A DNA stretch of 64,000 bases from Haloarcula amylolytica JCM 13557 (GTDB taxonomy: Archaea; Halobacteriota; Halobacteria; Halobacteriales; Haloarculaceae). Positions within the stretch are counted from its first letter, which is position 1. The number at the start of each line of letters is the position of its first letter. A program made the position numbers and the translations under genes. Positions 49,592-59,298 of this stretch are shown here, one piece after another. The stretch is taken from contig NZ_AOLW01000050.1 in the NCBI RefSeq assembly GCF_000336615.1, forward strand, positions 14,030 to 78,029, written 5' to 3'. Under the pieces are notes generated by a model that searched no databases, had not been told where the DNA came from, and worked only from the letters and a program-made list of their open reading frames with translations.

Positions 49592-49814
49592 GGTTGGATT
49601 GTGTGTGTTGGTCTGCGAGCTGTGCTGCAACCCGGATGTTGACGACGTAGTCGTCGACAGTCGCCTGCAGGCCGCCGGTCGAGTCCCGCTCGACGGTCGT
49701 GACCACGGTGTCGCCCTCGACGCGCGTGGTCATCTCGTCGGTGTTGTCGGGCCGCACCGCGCGTGCGACGCGTTCGGGCGAGTCGTGCGTCGTGCGAATC
49801 TCGGCCCGTCTCAT
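49584..49814 (-). CDS. pcc1: KEOPS complex subunit Pcc1
   Basis: 76 aa. Size, position between the RecJ-like gene and rps1e, and the segment AVRPDNTDEMTTRVEGDTVV match Pcc1, the dimerisation subunit of KEOPS that helps make t6A on tRNAs. Overlaps both neighbours by a few bases. Confidence 0.92.
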   Translation of the reverse strand: MRRAEIRTTHDSPERVARAVRPDNTDEMTTRVEGDTVVTTVERDSTGGLQATVDDYVVNIRVAAQLADQHTQSNHE

Positions 49815-50929
49815 ACTGCCTCCCGGAACGCTTCGATGAAATCGGCCGTCGAAACGTCGAACCGAGCGCGTGCCCGGTCGCCTGTTCCGACGGCGTCGCC
49901 GCCGACCGTCTCGGCGGCGGCGTGCATCGTCTCGGACACGTCCCGGCCGTCCGTGGCGCGGGCCGCGGCCGCCGTGTCGGTGACGACGAGCGTCACCGGC
50001 TCCGGTGCGCGGAAGTCCGCGAACAGTCGAGCGACGGTGCCGGTCGGCATCGCGTCGCCGCGGGCGACGAACAGGCCGTCGTACCGGCCAGTGGTCGCCT
50101 CGGACACTGCTTCGTGGGCGCGCGCGGCGTGACTGCGCCAGGCGGCCAGCGCGTCCTCGCGGACGGCCTCGTGGCCGAGCGCGAGCGCGACGGCGGTGCC
50201 CGGCTGTTCCCGTGAGACGGCGTCGAGTACGTCGGCGTAGCCGCCGACCGTCTCGAAGGGGCCACCCATCGTCGGGCGGAGCGCGCGTTGGACCGCGTCG
50301 GCGGCCCGTGGCGGCGCGTCCGCAGTGACAGTCAGGGCGACCAGCGACGCGAGGCGTCGGTGGTCGTCGGCCGAGCGGTCCGCAGACTGGTTCGCGTCGG
50401 CGCTCAGGTCAGCGAGCGTGGCCCGTGCTGCATCGGCGTCGCCCGAGAAGGGCGCGACGAACAGCGTCGAGTGGGCCAGCCCGTCCGCGAGGTCCGTGCC
50501 CGGCACTGCGACGCCGGGTCGGCGGTCGAGTCCCGCCTGCTCGGCGGCTTCGGCGACGGTCCCGTCGACCTCTCCGGCGGCAATCGTGCCGGCCAGAGCG
50601 AGCGCGGGGTCAGCCGTTCCGCCGAGTTCGCGGGCGGTCTCAAAGGCAGTCGCGGCGGCGCGGTCGGTCAGCGTCACGTCGGCAGTCGGCTGCGTGCGAC
50701 CGATGGCGACAGTGATGTCGGTTTCCGTGGTCCGGTCGGGGTCCTCGAACGGGCGGACGACGCTCGCCTGAAACGGCGTGTCATCCAGTGCCCGTGCCAG
50801 CAGGCCAGTCGCGGCCAGCGCCTCGCCGGTCGCGTCGCTGACGAGGCGCACAAAGGTGGCCTCACTGAGCGACCCGGCGAGGTCGCCCGGCGACGTGGCT
50901 GGCGTCGGTTCCCGACCGGTCGCCGACAT
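49811..50929 (-). CDS. RecJ-like DHH-family protein (degenerate)
   Basis: 372 aa, Ala-rich. Position downstream of rps15 and general fold fit the haloarchaeal RecJ-like protein usually encoded here, but I see no intact DHH motif. A C-terminal stretch (YDGLFVARGDAMPTGTVARL) may be DHHA1-like. Possibly a non-catalytic partner of an active RecJ. Confidence 0.7.
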   Translation of the reverse strand: MSATGREPTPATSPGDLAGSLSEATFVRLVSDATGEALAATGLLARALDDTPFQASVVRPFEDPDRTTETDITVAIGRTQPTADVTLTDRAAATAFETARELGGTADPALALAGTIAAGEVDGTVAEAAEQAGLDRRPGVAVPGTDLADGLAHSTLFVAPFSGDADAARATLADLSADANQSADRSADDHRRLASLVALTVTADAPPRAADAVQRALRPTMGGPFETVGGYADVLDAVSREQPGTAVALALGHEAVREDALAAWRSHAARAHEAVSEATTGRYDGLFVARGDAMPTGTVARLFADFRAPEPVTLVVTDTAAAARATDGRDVSETMHAAAETVGGDAVGTGDRARARFDVSTADFIEAFREAV

Positions 50930-51400
50930 CTATTCGAGACCCAGCGCTTCGACGGCGTTGTCGTAGCTGTAGGTGAAGTCCTCGTCGACCTCGTCACCGC
51001 GGTAGTAGTCGATGAGGCGTCGGATCTTCGACTGCGTGTTCTGGAGCGCACGCTTGTTCTGGTAGTCACCGGGGTTCTCGTCCATGTGGTCGCGCAGGCG
51101 GACGGCCCGCTCGAGCAGGTTCCGAAGGTCTTCCGGCAGGTCCGGCTCAGCTTCGTTCTCCTCGAGGATCTCGGTGACTTTCTTGCCGGTCGCGAGCGAG
51201 ACGTCAGGGATCGGTGTCCCCTGAACGCCCTCGTCGCGCAGCTTCAGGCCGATCTCGCTGGGCGAGTGGCCCTGTTCGGCCAGTTCGACGACGCGCTCTT
51301 CGATGGCGTCCTCGTCGACGTCACTCCACTCCGGGGGTTCGTCTGCCGCCGGTTTGTCCGAGTCGGACGAACCGCGACGGCGTGTATGCATTCGTGCCAT
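50930..51400 (-). CDS. rps15: 30S ribosomal protein S15 (uS15)
   Basis: 156 aa from ATG at 51400. Begins MARMHTRRRGSSDSDKP, typical of archaeal S15, then HSPSEIGLKLRDEGVQG and the rRNA-binding helix NTQSKIRRLIDYYRGD. First gene of the cluster with the RecJ-like gene, pcc1 and rps1e. Confidence 0.96.
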   Translation of the reverse strand: MARMHTRRRGSSDSDKPAADEPPEWSDVDEDAIEERVVELAEQGHSPSEIGLKLRDEGVQGTPIPDVSLATGKKVTEILEENEAEPDLPEDLRNLLERAVRLRDHMDENPGDYQNKRALQNTQSKIRRLIDYYRGDEVDEDFTYSYDNAVEALGLE

Positions 51401-51687
51401 TGTAATCTGGTTGGAACCGCACGAACCGCTCTCGTTACGAGGCGTATTGGCACTGTACAGTGCCGAACACGGCCGCAATCCCGAGCTGTGAAAATTCACA
51501 GCGAGTCAGATTTGCGGTCGTGCTGTTCCCATCTCCCTTTCTGAGAGGGCGCGACTAAACCGTTCCGCTTCCCGGTCGCGTCTCGAAACGGCGACACAGT
51601 CGTCAAATACGTCCCACAGCCGAAACACTCCGCAGTATTACAATTGATAACCCGCCCGCCTATCTTAAGTAATTTGTTGGGGTAGAT

Positions 51688-53463
51688 ATGCGCAGTATGG
51701 GTAGCGCTGGGCGGAGACTCGGCAGTCGCGGGCAGAGTGCTCCGCTCGGACTAGCGCTGGTTTTCGCAGTGATGATTATCTCGACGACGGCGGTCGTTGC
51801 ACTGGGTGCCGACGCAATTACGAGCACGCAAACGCAACTCGACGTGGAACGAACCGAGAAGTCGCTGACAGAACTCAATTCCAAAACCGCGCTCGTAGCG
51901 CTGGGACAGACGGACGTGCAACAGGTCTCGCTTCCCGCGAGCAGTTCGAGCACCTATCGTATCGACGAGAATGCCGGGTGGATGAACGTCTCCTATCAGA
52001 ATACAACGTCCGGGAGCCGGACGACTGTGTTCAACGAATCGATGGGTGAGGTGGCGTATCACGGCAGCGACGAGACGCGACTCGCGTATCAGGGAGGCGG
52101 CGTCTGGCGGTCAACCGGTGACGGAACGTCGGTGATGGTGTCCCCGCCCGAGTTCCACTACCGGGACGCGACGCTGACGCTCCCTCTCGTGACAGTGAGC
52201 GGGTCCGGGACAATCAGAGACAGCGCGTCGATCACCCACAACCGAACAACGTCGCACTTTCCGAACACCACGCGAAACGCGAACTTCACGAACCCGCTGG
52301 AAGACGGGAAAGTCAACGTTACCGTCCAGAGCGAGTACTACCGAGCGTGGGGCGGATACTTCGAGGAGCGAACGGACGGTGACGTGACGTACCAGCCCGA
52401 CAGCAGTCGTGTTTCGATCGTTCTCAAGGTCCCTGCAGGGCCGCGAAAAGTCCGGAACGCCGTCGCCGCGACGAGTGATTCCGGGTCGATCAAACTGAGC
52501 GGGAACGATGCATTTACCGACAGCTATACGTCGGCAGACGGGGACGGGTACGACGCCTCCGAGGCCGGTGACAGCGGCAATCTCACGACGGCAGGTGATG
52601 TCACCGTCACCGGGAGTGCGGAACTGAACGGGAACATCACCTCGGGCGGTCGCGTCGAATTCAGTAGTAACTCGATGACGTTCAACGGCAACCGGGTGGA
52701 ATGGGCGGACGCGTTCGAGGACAAACACGGAGCGTGTTCGGGGTCCTGCTCCGACGAACAGATCAGTTCGTTCGGCGACACCACCAGTATCAACTCCCAC
52801 GTCGACACACAGGTCGACGACCTGTCGTCGTCGAACGATAACGGGGGAACCATAGCCGACGACGGCGTTATCGACGGCACAGAGGGGGCGACGACACTGT
52901 CTGCTGGTAGCTATCACGTCGACAGGATCGACCTGAGCAACGACGTCGAGTTCGACACGACTGGTGGAGATGTGATCATTGGTGTCGAGAACTACGTGAG
53001 CCTGAACACCGGGAACGATATCACGGTGTCCGGCCCGAATCAGGTGAAGATATACGTAAAGGGCGAGTCGCCCGCGTCGGGCGGGAGCGCTGACGGCTAT
53101 CACTTCTTCACACGGGCGAGCGAGATCAGGACAACCGGCGCGGTCAGTGAGCGGTCGACGCAAGTGTGGATCTACGGCAAAGATAATCTCCAGGCCCGGA
53201 TGGAGAAGAAAGGGTCAGATAAGTCCAGAGTCACCGGCGTCATCTACGCGCCGGGGGGAAAGACCGGAACGAGCACGTTCGAGATCTGGAAGAGCGAACT
53301 CTACGGCGGTGCGGTCACCAGCCAAGTCGAACTGGAAAAGGGTGGCAGAGTCCACTTTGACCGGGCACTCAAACAAGAGCGCACAATTCCCAAAGACACG
53401 AGTGTAGTTGCGATCACCTATCTCCACATCTCGACGAACGACGTCAATATCACGTCCAATTGA
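51688..53463 (+). CDS. Pilin-like N-terminus, large exported protein, paralogue 1
   Basis: 591 aa. One N-terminal helix after a short charged lead (GQSAPLGLALVFAVMIISTT), the pilin/type-IV-like export type, then a large Ser/Thr/Gly-rich beta domain with many N-glycosylation sequons. The C-terminal half has beta-helix-like repeats (DVEFDTTGGDVIIGVENYVS, then ITVSGPNQVKIYVKGE). A clear paralogue follows 140 bases downstream. Function unknown; probably a surface protein. Confidence 0.8.
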   Translation: MRSMGSAGRRLGSRGQSAPLGLALVFAVMIISTTAVVALGADAITSTQTQLDVERTEKSLTELNSKTALVALGQTDVQQVSLPASSSSTYRIDENAGWMNVSYQNTTSGSRTTVFNESMGEVAYHGSDETRLAYQGGGVWRSTGDGTSVMVSPPEFHYRDATLTLPLVTVSGSGTIRDSASITHNRTTSHFPNTTRNANFTNPLEDGKVNVTVQSEYYRAWGGYFEERTDGDVTYQPDSSRVSIVLKVPAGPRKVRNAVAATSDSGSIKLSGNDAFTDSYTSADGDGYDASEAGDSGNLTTAGDVTVTGSAELNGNITSGGRVEFSSNSMTFNGNRVEWADAFEDKHGACSGSCSDEQISSFGDTTSINSHVDTQVDDLSSSNDNGGTIADDGVIDGTEGATTLSAGSYHVDRIDLSNDVEFDTTGGDVIIGVENYVSLNTGNDITVSGPNQVKIYVKGESPASGGSADGYHFFTRASEIRTTGAVSERSTQVWIYGKDNLQARMEKKGSDKSRVTGVIYAPGGKTGTSTFEIWKSELYGGAVTSQVELEKGGRVHFDRALKQERTIPKDTSVVAITYLHISTNDVNITSN

Positions 53464-53604
53464 CCGCCGACACACCTCACTTCATCACTACCGTAGCACT
53501 TGGCGTCGGTCGGTTTTCGTTGTGGCTGCCATAGACAGTCGCTGGTGGCGACTATCGACGAGGTGGCCAGCAGCCTTATCAGCTGTGATAACTACTGTCG
53601 GATA

Positions 53605-55341
53605 ATGCGATTCCCCTGGGGTCAGGGTCGGGGTCACCAACGGGCACAATCAGCCCCGCTCGGGCTGATACTGGTTCTCAGTCTCGTCATCGTCGGTTCC
53701 GGCGTCGTTGTCAGCCTGGGAGCGACGGCGCTGGTCGATACTGAGGCCGGGCTCGACGTCTCCCGGGCGGAGACGGGGATGACCCAACTGGACTCCCAGG
53801 CGGCCCTGGTGGCGCTTGGGAACGCCGACAGCCAGCGGGTGTCTCTCGTCGGGACGGACAGATCCACGTACCGAATCGACGACACTGCCGGTCGGATGAC
53901 CGTCAATATCACCAACCACTCTGCTTCGCCCCCGACCACGGTCACGCTGATGGACGAGCGCCTCGGCGCGGTTGTCTATGAAAACGGGAACCAGGAAGTC
54001 GCCTATCAGGGCGGCGGGGTGTGGCGGCGCTCCGACAGCGGCAGTGTCATGGTTTCACCGCCGGAGTTCTACTACCGGGACGCGACGCTGACGCTCCCAC
54101 TCATCACCGTCCGCGGTGACCGCTCGCTCGGCTCGCGGGCGAGTATCTCGAAGGACGGCACGACGCAGGTGTATCCCGACCAGGCAGCTGGGAACAGCAA
54201 TCCGCTGGATACCGGGACGGTCAACATCACCGTCCAGAGCGAGTACTACCGGTCATGGGGGCGCTACTTCGAAGAGCGGACCGACGGCGACGCGTACTAC
54301 GACCACGAAAACGACAGCGTGACCACGACACTGGTCGTGCCGACGGGGCCGCGAGAAGTGACGAGCGCCGTCGCGGCAACGTCCGCCGGCGGACAGATTA
54401 CGCTCTCCGGTAGCGGTACCGACCCCGCTCGAACGGACAGCTACAACTCGTCTGTCGGCGACTACTCGACCTCACAGGGGTCGTTCGGAACGATCACCAC
54501 AGCCGGTGACGTGTACGTGAAAGGGAACAGCGAGGTGGACGGCTCCGTTCGGTCCGGTGACGGAGTCGAGGTCAAGGGAAGCGGCGTCGTCACCCGTGAC
54601 GTGGAATACTCGACTACCAAGCATATCAAGGGCACTGTCAACGGCGATGTCAGACAGATCTCGGGCGTCGAGGGAGCCGGCGCTATCGACGGCCTGGTGA
54701 ACCGGCGAGTCGCCAACGCAAGCGATACCAATGACAACGGCGCGACCAGCAGCATTTCGGGGAACCAGCTCGACAGCGGCGACCAGACGCTGGGCGCAGG
54801 CACCTACTACCTGGAAGACCTGACGCTAAGCGGCGAGACGCTGACGATTAACACTGGTGGTGACGACGTGACCATCGCCGTCCGGGACTACGTCTACATC
54901 GAGAACAACGGGCAGATAAAAGTCAACGGTGGCGGGAAAGTCCGCCTCTACGTCAAAGGCGAGGCAACGTCCGCCAGCGGTCACCACTTCCACATCTATC
55001 GCACCGGGGACGTCAACATCGACAACGCCAATAACTCCAAGCAGTTCTGGGTGTACGGTCAGTCGGACTTCGACACCGTCATCGAGGGGGACACCGATAC
55101 TCCGCAGTTCGAGGGCGTGATTTACGCACCCGCCGGCGGCGTCGGTGCCAGCAGCGTCTCACTCAAGAAGGCGGAGCTGTACGGCGGCCTCGTCGCCGGG
55201 TCAGTCACGGTGGATAACGGCGGACTGGTCCACTACGACCGGGCGCTCAGAAACGAGCGGGCCGTCCCGAAGAACACGAACATCATCCGGCTGACGTACC
55301 TCCACGTCTCGAAGAACCGGATCAACGTGACCAGCGGGTAG
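53605..55341 (+). CDS. Pilin-like N-terminus, large exported protein, paralogue 2
   Basis: 578 aa from ATG at 53605; the longer frame adds non-coding sequence. Same plan as paralogue 1: AQSAPLGLILVLSLVIVGSG helix, the shared block YQGGGVWRRSDSGSVMVSPP and YRDATLTLPLITV, and the same C-terminal VRLYVKGEATSASGHHFHIY region. Tandem duplication is evident by eye. Converges with the pilin-like operon, with only 8 bases between stops. Confidence 0.8.
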   Translation: MRFPWGQGRGHQRAQSAPLGLILVLSLVIVGSGVVVSLGATALVDTEAGLDVSRAETGMTQLDSQAALVALGNADSQRVSLVGTDRSTYRIDDTAGRMTVNITNHSASPPTTVTLMDERLGAVVYENGNQEVAYQGGGVWRRSDSGSVMVSPPEFYYRDATLTLPLITVRGDRSLGSRASISKDGTTQVYPDQAAGNSNPLDTGTVNITVQSEYYRSWGRYFEERTDGDAYYDHENDSVTTTLVVPTGPREVTSAVAATSAGGQITLSGSGTDPARTDSYNSSVGDYSTSQGSFGTITTAGDVYVKGNSEVDGSVRSGDGVEVKGSGVVTRDVEYSTTKHIKGTVNGDVRQISGVEGAGAIDGLVNRRVANASDTNDNGATSSISGNQLDSGDQTLGAGTYYLEDLTLSGETLTINTGGDDVTIAVRDYVYIENNGQIKVNGGGKVRLYVKGEATSASGHHFHIYRTGDVNIDNANNSKQFWVYGQSDFDTVIEGDTDTPQFEGVIYAPAGGVGASSVSLKKAELYGGLVAGSVTVDNGGLVHYDRALRNERAVPKNTNIIRLTYLHVSKNRINVTSG

Positions 55342-55349
55342 TCGACCGG

Positions 55350-56093
55350 CTACTGGTCGATGTCGACCGCAATGTCGTGGTAGACGACGTACGTCCGCTG
55401 GATGCCGCCGGAAGACGACGTGAAGTTACACCAGCCGTCGGCCCCACAGGCGAACCCTTCCTGCTCGAAGTACGACTGCCAGAGTGCCTCGCGCTGTGGA
55501 GTCGAGTCGACACTGACGTTGACGTGTTCGATGTTCCCACCGGTATCGGCGAACGAGACGTTGCTGCTCCGGTGGTTCGTCCGGACGAGCACCGTCGACC
55601 CGCCCAGGCTCTGCTGGCCACTGGCGGTCGTGCCGACCACGGTGATGAGCACGCGGTCGTCTGAGACGAGTATCGGTGGCGTCCGTTTTTGCACCCCACC
55701 GTCCCGGTTCGTCCGATACACTGCCCCTGCCTCGTAGACGAGCTCTCGCTCCTGGCTGCCGGCGTAGATGATCGGTCGTATCTCCCAGGTCCCGACGTCT
55801 TTGGGGGCAGTCCCGTCGTGGACCTGTACCGATATCGTCGTGTTTTCGCCCGTCCTGAGCGTGGCTTCACCGAGGCTGACCTCCGTCGCACGGCTCGGCG
55901 CGCCCTGTTTGTGGAGGTCCGCGATGTTGTCGGAGAGCACGTCGAACGCCCGTTCGGCGTTCTCCATCTGCTCCGCGTCCCGAGCGTTCTGTAACGCCCC
56001 CAGCCCGCTCACTGAGACGAGTATTATCGATGCCACGATGAGGCTGAACACCAGGGCGAAGCTCAGCACCTCACTTACGGCGCGGTCAGCCAT
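55350..56093 (-). CDS. Pilin-like membrane-anchored protein (DUF7289-like)
   Basis: 247 aa. Begins MADRAVSEVLSFALVFSLIV, an archaeal class III-type signal/helix followed by an extracellular beta domain with Cys pair CGADGWC. Last of a five-gene minus-strand operon of single-span exported proteins; overlaps its upstream neighbour by 8 bases. DUF numbers are from memory. Probably a pseudopilin of an archaeal pilus or secretion machine. Confidence 0.75.
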   Translation of the reverse strand: MADRAVSEVLSFALVFSLIVASIILVSVSGLGALQNARDAEQMENAERAFDVLSDNIADLHKQGAPSRATEVSLGEATLRTGENTTISVQVHDGTAPKDVGTWEIRPIIYAGSQERELVYEAGAVYRTNRDGGVQKRTPPILVSDDRVLITVVGTTASGQQSLGGSTVLVRTNHRSSNVSFADTGGNIEHVNVSVDSTPQREALWQSYFEQEGFACGADGWCNFTSSSGGIQRTYVVYHDIAVDIDQ

Positions 56094-56538
56094 CTCGCAC
56101 CTCCAGTTGATCGTTCGATTCGTCGTAGAACACGGTTATAACACCGCCGCCAGCACTGGAGTCCCCTAGGTCTGTCCGGGTTTTGAGCAACACAGTCACC
56201 GACACGTCCGGCGACGTCGATTCGAGCGCGAGTTCATCGGCGCCGGCGTCAATCGAAACCCGGTAGCCGGTTCCACTCACCCGCGCCGGGAACGTGTGAT
56301 TCAGCCGCGCAGTCGGGTCGTCGTCGGCAGCGACCACCAGCCGGTCGATACGGGCGATGTCGGCGGCGACCTGCTGTCCGACGACTTCGAGTTCGTCCCT
56401 GATGACCTGCTCCTGCCGATTCTCGACGAAGTTGCCGCCGGCAATGAGGAGCCCGGACACCAGAATCGAGGCGATGGCCAGGCTCAGCGTGTAGCTCAGC
56501 GTCGTCGAGACGGCACGGTTACGACGCATCCGGCTCAC
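56086..56538 (-). CDS. Pilin-like membrane-anchored protein (DUF7266-like)
   Basis: 150 aa. N-terminus RNRAVSTTLSYTLSLAIASI then a small extracellular domain. Overlaps the upstream gene by 20 bases and the downstream by 8, so tightly coupled. Confidence 0.72.
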   Translation of the reverse strand: MSRMRRNRAVSTTLSYTLSLAIASILVSGLLIAGGNFVENRQEQVIRDELEVVGQQVAADIARIDRLVVAADDDPTARLNHTFPARVSGTGYRVSIDAGADELALESTSPDVSVTVLLKTRTDLGDSSAGGGVITVFYDESNDQLEVRDG

Positions 56539-57496
56539 CCGGGGCCACCCGTATCTTTGCTTCGTACCGGAGGTTCGACGTGTCGTAGCGGTAGCGGACG
56601 GTCACATCGTAGATTGCGGTCGTGCTGAACGGCGACGCTGGCGCTGTATCGAGCGTGTAGGCCCGCTTGCTATCGCGGACAACCATCGAGTAGTTCCCCC
56701 TGATCTGGTCGCCTGACTCGTAGGTGATGTTGTACTCGTCGCCGACGCCGTGGGCGAACCGCCCGTCGAAGCTCCCGCCCTGGAGCGCGAGACACGGTTC
56801 ACCCTGCACTGTTCCGCCAGTCACGTCGATGTGGGCGTACGGCTCCTCGATAGGGACAGCACACGTCTGTGTGCCACTCGGTGTGTCGACTTCCACGTTG
56901 ACCGTCCCGCTGGGTCCGACATCACCCCAGACCCGCATCGTCCATTTCGGGTTGCCGCCGGTACCGTTCGCTACGACGACGAACTCGCTTCCCGAACTGG
57001 GGAGCTGTGTCGCGTTGATGACGAACCGTCTGGTCGCGTTCGTTCCGTCACCCGGGCGCGTGACCCGCTCTCTGACCATCCAATCGGCGCTCGGTGTCGC
57101 CTCGCCGGATTCAAACAGTGACGTGTTGGTCTGGGCGATCCGCGTGCCGTAGGTCGGCGAGCCGGCGAGCGTGACGTTCACCAGCGTCCCGCTCGTGACT
57201 CGCTGGCGTTCCGTCTGTGTGCTGACGGTCCGGATGCTCTCACGCACACTGGTTTCGAGTGTTGTTTGGGTCGAGTGGTTGTACCTGTTCGCCGCGGTGA
57301 CACCCTGCCCGACGTTCGTCTCCACCATCGCCCGCATCTCCAGCGCGTCGTTGCTCCCTGCAACCTCGCCCCGACTCGCGAGGTTCTGCGTGTAGATCGC
57401 GGAGTTGACGACCAGCGCAAGCCCGATGAACGTCACCGCCAGGGCCAATGCGGCGATAAGGATTATCTGTCCGCGTTCGTCGTCTAGATGCGCCAC
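56519..57496 (-). CDS. Pilin-like membrane-anchored protein (DUF7261-like)
   Basis: 325 aa. N-terminus DDERGQIILIAALALAVTFI, one hydrophobic helix, then a large beta-rich ectodomain with N-glycosylation sequons. The RGQ-helix start resembles TadE/TadG-type minor pilins. Confidence 0.75.
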   Translation of the reverse strand: MAHLDDERGQIILIAALALAVTFIGLALVVNSAIYTQNLASRGEVAGSNDALEMRAMVETNVGQGVTAANRYNHSTQTTLETSVRESIRTVSTQTERQRVTSGTLVNVTLAGSPTYGTRIAQTNTSLFESGEATPSADWMVRERVTRPGDGTNATRRFVINATQLPSSGSEFVVVANGTGGNPKWTMRVWGDVGPSGTVNVEVDTPSGTQTCAVPIEEPYAHIDVTGGTVQGEPCLALQGGSFDGRFAHGVGDEYNITYESGDQIRGNYSMVVRDSKRAYTLDTAPASPFSTTAIYDVTVRYRYDTSNLRYEAKIRVAPGEPDAS

Positions 57497-58071
57497 GCGA
57501 CCACCTCCACGCTGACGGTGTTGTAGACGTTCTTTCCGGTGTCCGAAACCGTATAATCGGTCGCTGGATCCCCGATCCGCGTGCTGTTGCGCGTCCCGTC
57601 CGCATCACGCAGATGGTCGTCGTCCATGAGCGTGATTGTGTGGCTCGCACGCACCGCGTTGTCGCTCGGTTCGCCGCTGTAGACGTAGCGGGTCGTGACG
57701 GTTCGCTCCTGCGTGTTCTGGAACCTGAGATAGACGTTGTACGCGATTCCCCGCTGGTCGAACGCGCGTTCTAGCAACTCCCCAAACCGATTGTCCGGCG
57801 GCCCGTTCGTGTAGTATTCCCGACCACCGGCCGTGTTGTGGAACTGCGCCGTGCTGTTGTCCCAGTAGAGCACAGCCGGTTTCAGTGCGTCCTCTGCCGC
57901 CGCCGAGGCGAGGACCCCGTGGCCGATCGCCTGCTGCTGGTTCTCGATGTGTTGACTCGACGTGCTCGCCGACAGCGGCGTCACCGCTGTCATCTGTAGC
58001 GCGAACACCAGACTTGCCAGCAACACCATACCGCTGACGATCGCTTCGAGCGTGTGTGCCTGCGCGCGCAT
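57484..58071 (-). CDS. Pilin-like membrane-anchored protein (DUF7288-like)
   Basis: 195 aa. N-terminus MRAQAHTLEAIVSGMVLLAS with the E5-like Glu and hydrophobic helix of type IV pilins, then a soluble ectodomain. Overlaps the downstream gene by 13 bases. Confidence 0.75.
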   Translation of the reverse strand: MRAQAHTLEAIVSGMVLLASLVFALQMTAVTPLSASTSSQHIENQQQAIGHGVLASAAAEDALKPAVLYWDNSTAQFHNTAGGREYYTNGPPDNRFGELLERAFDQRGIAYNVYLRFQNTQERTVTTRYVYSGEPSDNAVRASHTITLMDDDHLRDADGTRNSTRIGDPATDYTVSDTGKNVYNTVSVEVVAWRI

Positions 58072-58072
58072 G

Positions 58073-58678
58073 CTACCACATCACCACGCGTACTGTGACA
58101 TCCTGCCCGTTCAACGAGACCACTCGCAACGCAGTGACCGACGCGTCGTTGTTTGTCGGCGGGTTCCCACCAGTCGTGAGTACCGTCCCACAGCCGGCCC
58201 CAGCTTCGACGAGTGCCTGATTCGCTCCATCCCAGCACAGAATTTCGTCGGCGGCTGGTGTCCCCGTCGCGTTCCCCCGGATTGTGACGTTCACGTTTTC
58301 CCGAGCCGGGTCGAGTCCGACCCGTTCCTCCGCACTCCCGCCGGACTCGTAGCCGCATCCTGACGGTGGTGCGTTCCCAGCGAAGAACTCGCGCGTACAG
58401 TGTTCGTTCAGGACGTACGGCTGCTGTGGCGAACCGAGCATCCCCATTGTGAGCCCATCGGCGACTCTGTCGGTCGTGACTGTCTCCTCCTGAACCCCCG
58501 CAGAAAACGGTGACAACAGCCCCGGAATGAACAGGAAGATGAATATCAGGACGCTCAGAAACAGGCTCATACCGATCGCGAAGTCCAGCGTCGTCTGCCC
58601 GCGCCGGTGCTCTTCGATCCAGAGTGACCGGCCGACACGCCGGTCGTTAGACTGCGTCTCGTTTCTCCTACGGTTCAT
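58073..58678 (-). CDS. Pilin-like membrane-anchored protein (DUF7287-like)
   Basis: 201 aa. A charged lead of ~25 residues, then RRGQTTLDFAIGMSLFLSVL and a second hydrophobic part, then an ectodomain with Cys pairs. First gene of the five-gene operon. The secretion ATPase and membrane platform that such operons often accompany are not in the window. Confidence 0.75.
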   Translation of the reverse strand: MNRRRNETQSNDRRVGRSLWIEEHRRGQTTLDFAIGMSLFLSVLIFIFLFIPGLLSPFSAGVQEETVTTDRVADGLTMGMLGSPQQPYVLNEHCTREFFAGNAPPSGCGYESGGSAEERVGLDPARENVNVTIRGNATGTPAADEILCWDGANQALVEAGAGCGTVLTTGGNPPTNNDASVTALRVVSLNGQDVTVRVVMW

Positions 58679-58888
58679 GAGCCTGATTCACTAAACTGAG
58701 ATTACTGTAGGGATGGCCTCAGTCGTTATAGCCATTATGGCCGTACTGTAACACCAATTACCAGACTTCTACGCACTCTGCGAGGCCGACGCAATACTGG
58801 TCTAACCAAGACCATGGGGCCGGTTCTCTATGTCCCGGTGCTTCGATGGGTTTAAGCAATCCCATCGGGAAGCAGACAATGCACGCAA

Positions 58889-58960
58889 GGGCTCGTAGAT
58901 CAGGGGTAGATCACTCCCTTGGCATGGGAGAGGCCCCGGGTTCAAATCCCGGCGAGTCCA
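58889..58960 (+). tRNA. tRNA-Ala(GGC)
   Basis: Acceptor GGGCTCG/CGAGTCC with the G3-T70 Ala identity pair, D-stem GATC/GATC, anticodon stem CTCCC/GGGAG with loop TTGGCAT (GGC), T-arm CCGGG-TTCAAAT-CCCGG, discriminator A. The virus/plasmid-like genes start right after its 3' end, so it may be an integration site. Confidence 0.95.
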
Positions 58961-58968
58961 TCCGTATT

Positions 58969-58980
58969 TTACCGCGGTAA
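58969..58980. promoter_or_regulatory. 12-bp perfect palindrome after tRNA-Ala
   Basis: TTACCGCGGTAA, 8 bases past the tRNA 3' end, followed by AT-rich sequence. Possible operator or att-proximal site of the integrated element. Confidence 0.35.
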
Positions 58981-59154
58981 ACAGGGAATTAATAATACGG
59001 CGAGAGCGCCGTTTCTCTCTGTTTTCGGCACAATTGGGGTTCGAGAAGCCTCCCCGGAGAAAGAGAGTTCACCGGGGATCCGGATGCACCCCTCGCAGTC
59101 ACGCGATTATTCCGAGGGAGTACGGTTCTCTGACAATTCTTGGAGGTGGTCGGC

Positions 59155-59298
59155 GTGTCGCCTAAACGCGATCTCGCCCAGCCCGCCGACTGGCCGTTCG
59201 CTCGTGATGAGTTCGTCCGTGCGTCTCGCCTCCTGGAGGCAACCGACGACGATGTTCGTCGATCTATCGAGCGCGTCGAGGACGGTGGTCAGCAGTGA
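59155..59298 (+). CDS. 47-aa hypothetical protein upstream of the zinc-finger/Rep genes
   Basis: GTG start at 59155 preceded by GGAGGTG, stop TGA at 59296-59298 overlapping the next gene's GTG start. Contains RDEFVRASRLLEATDDDVRR, a small acidic helical protein, which with the good RBS and the coupling supports a real gene. Function unknown; perhaps a copy-control or accessory factor for Rep. Confidence 0.6.
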   Translation: MSPKRDLAQPADWPFARDEFVRASRLLEATDDDVRRSIERVEDGGQQ

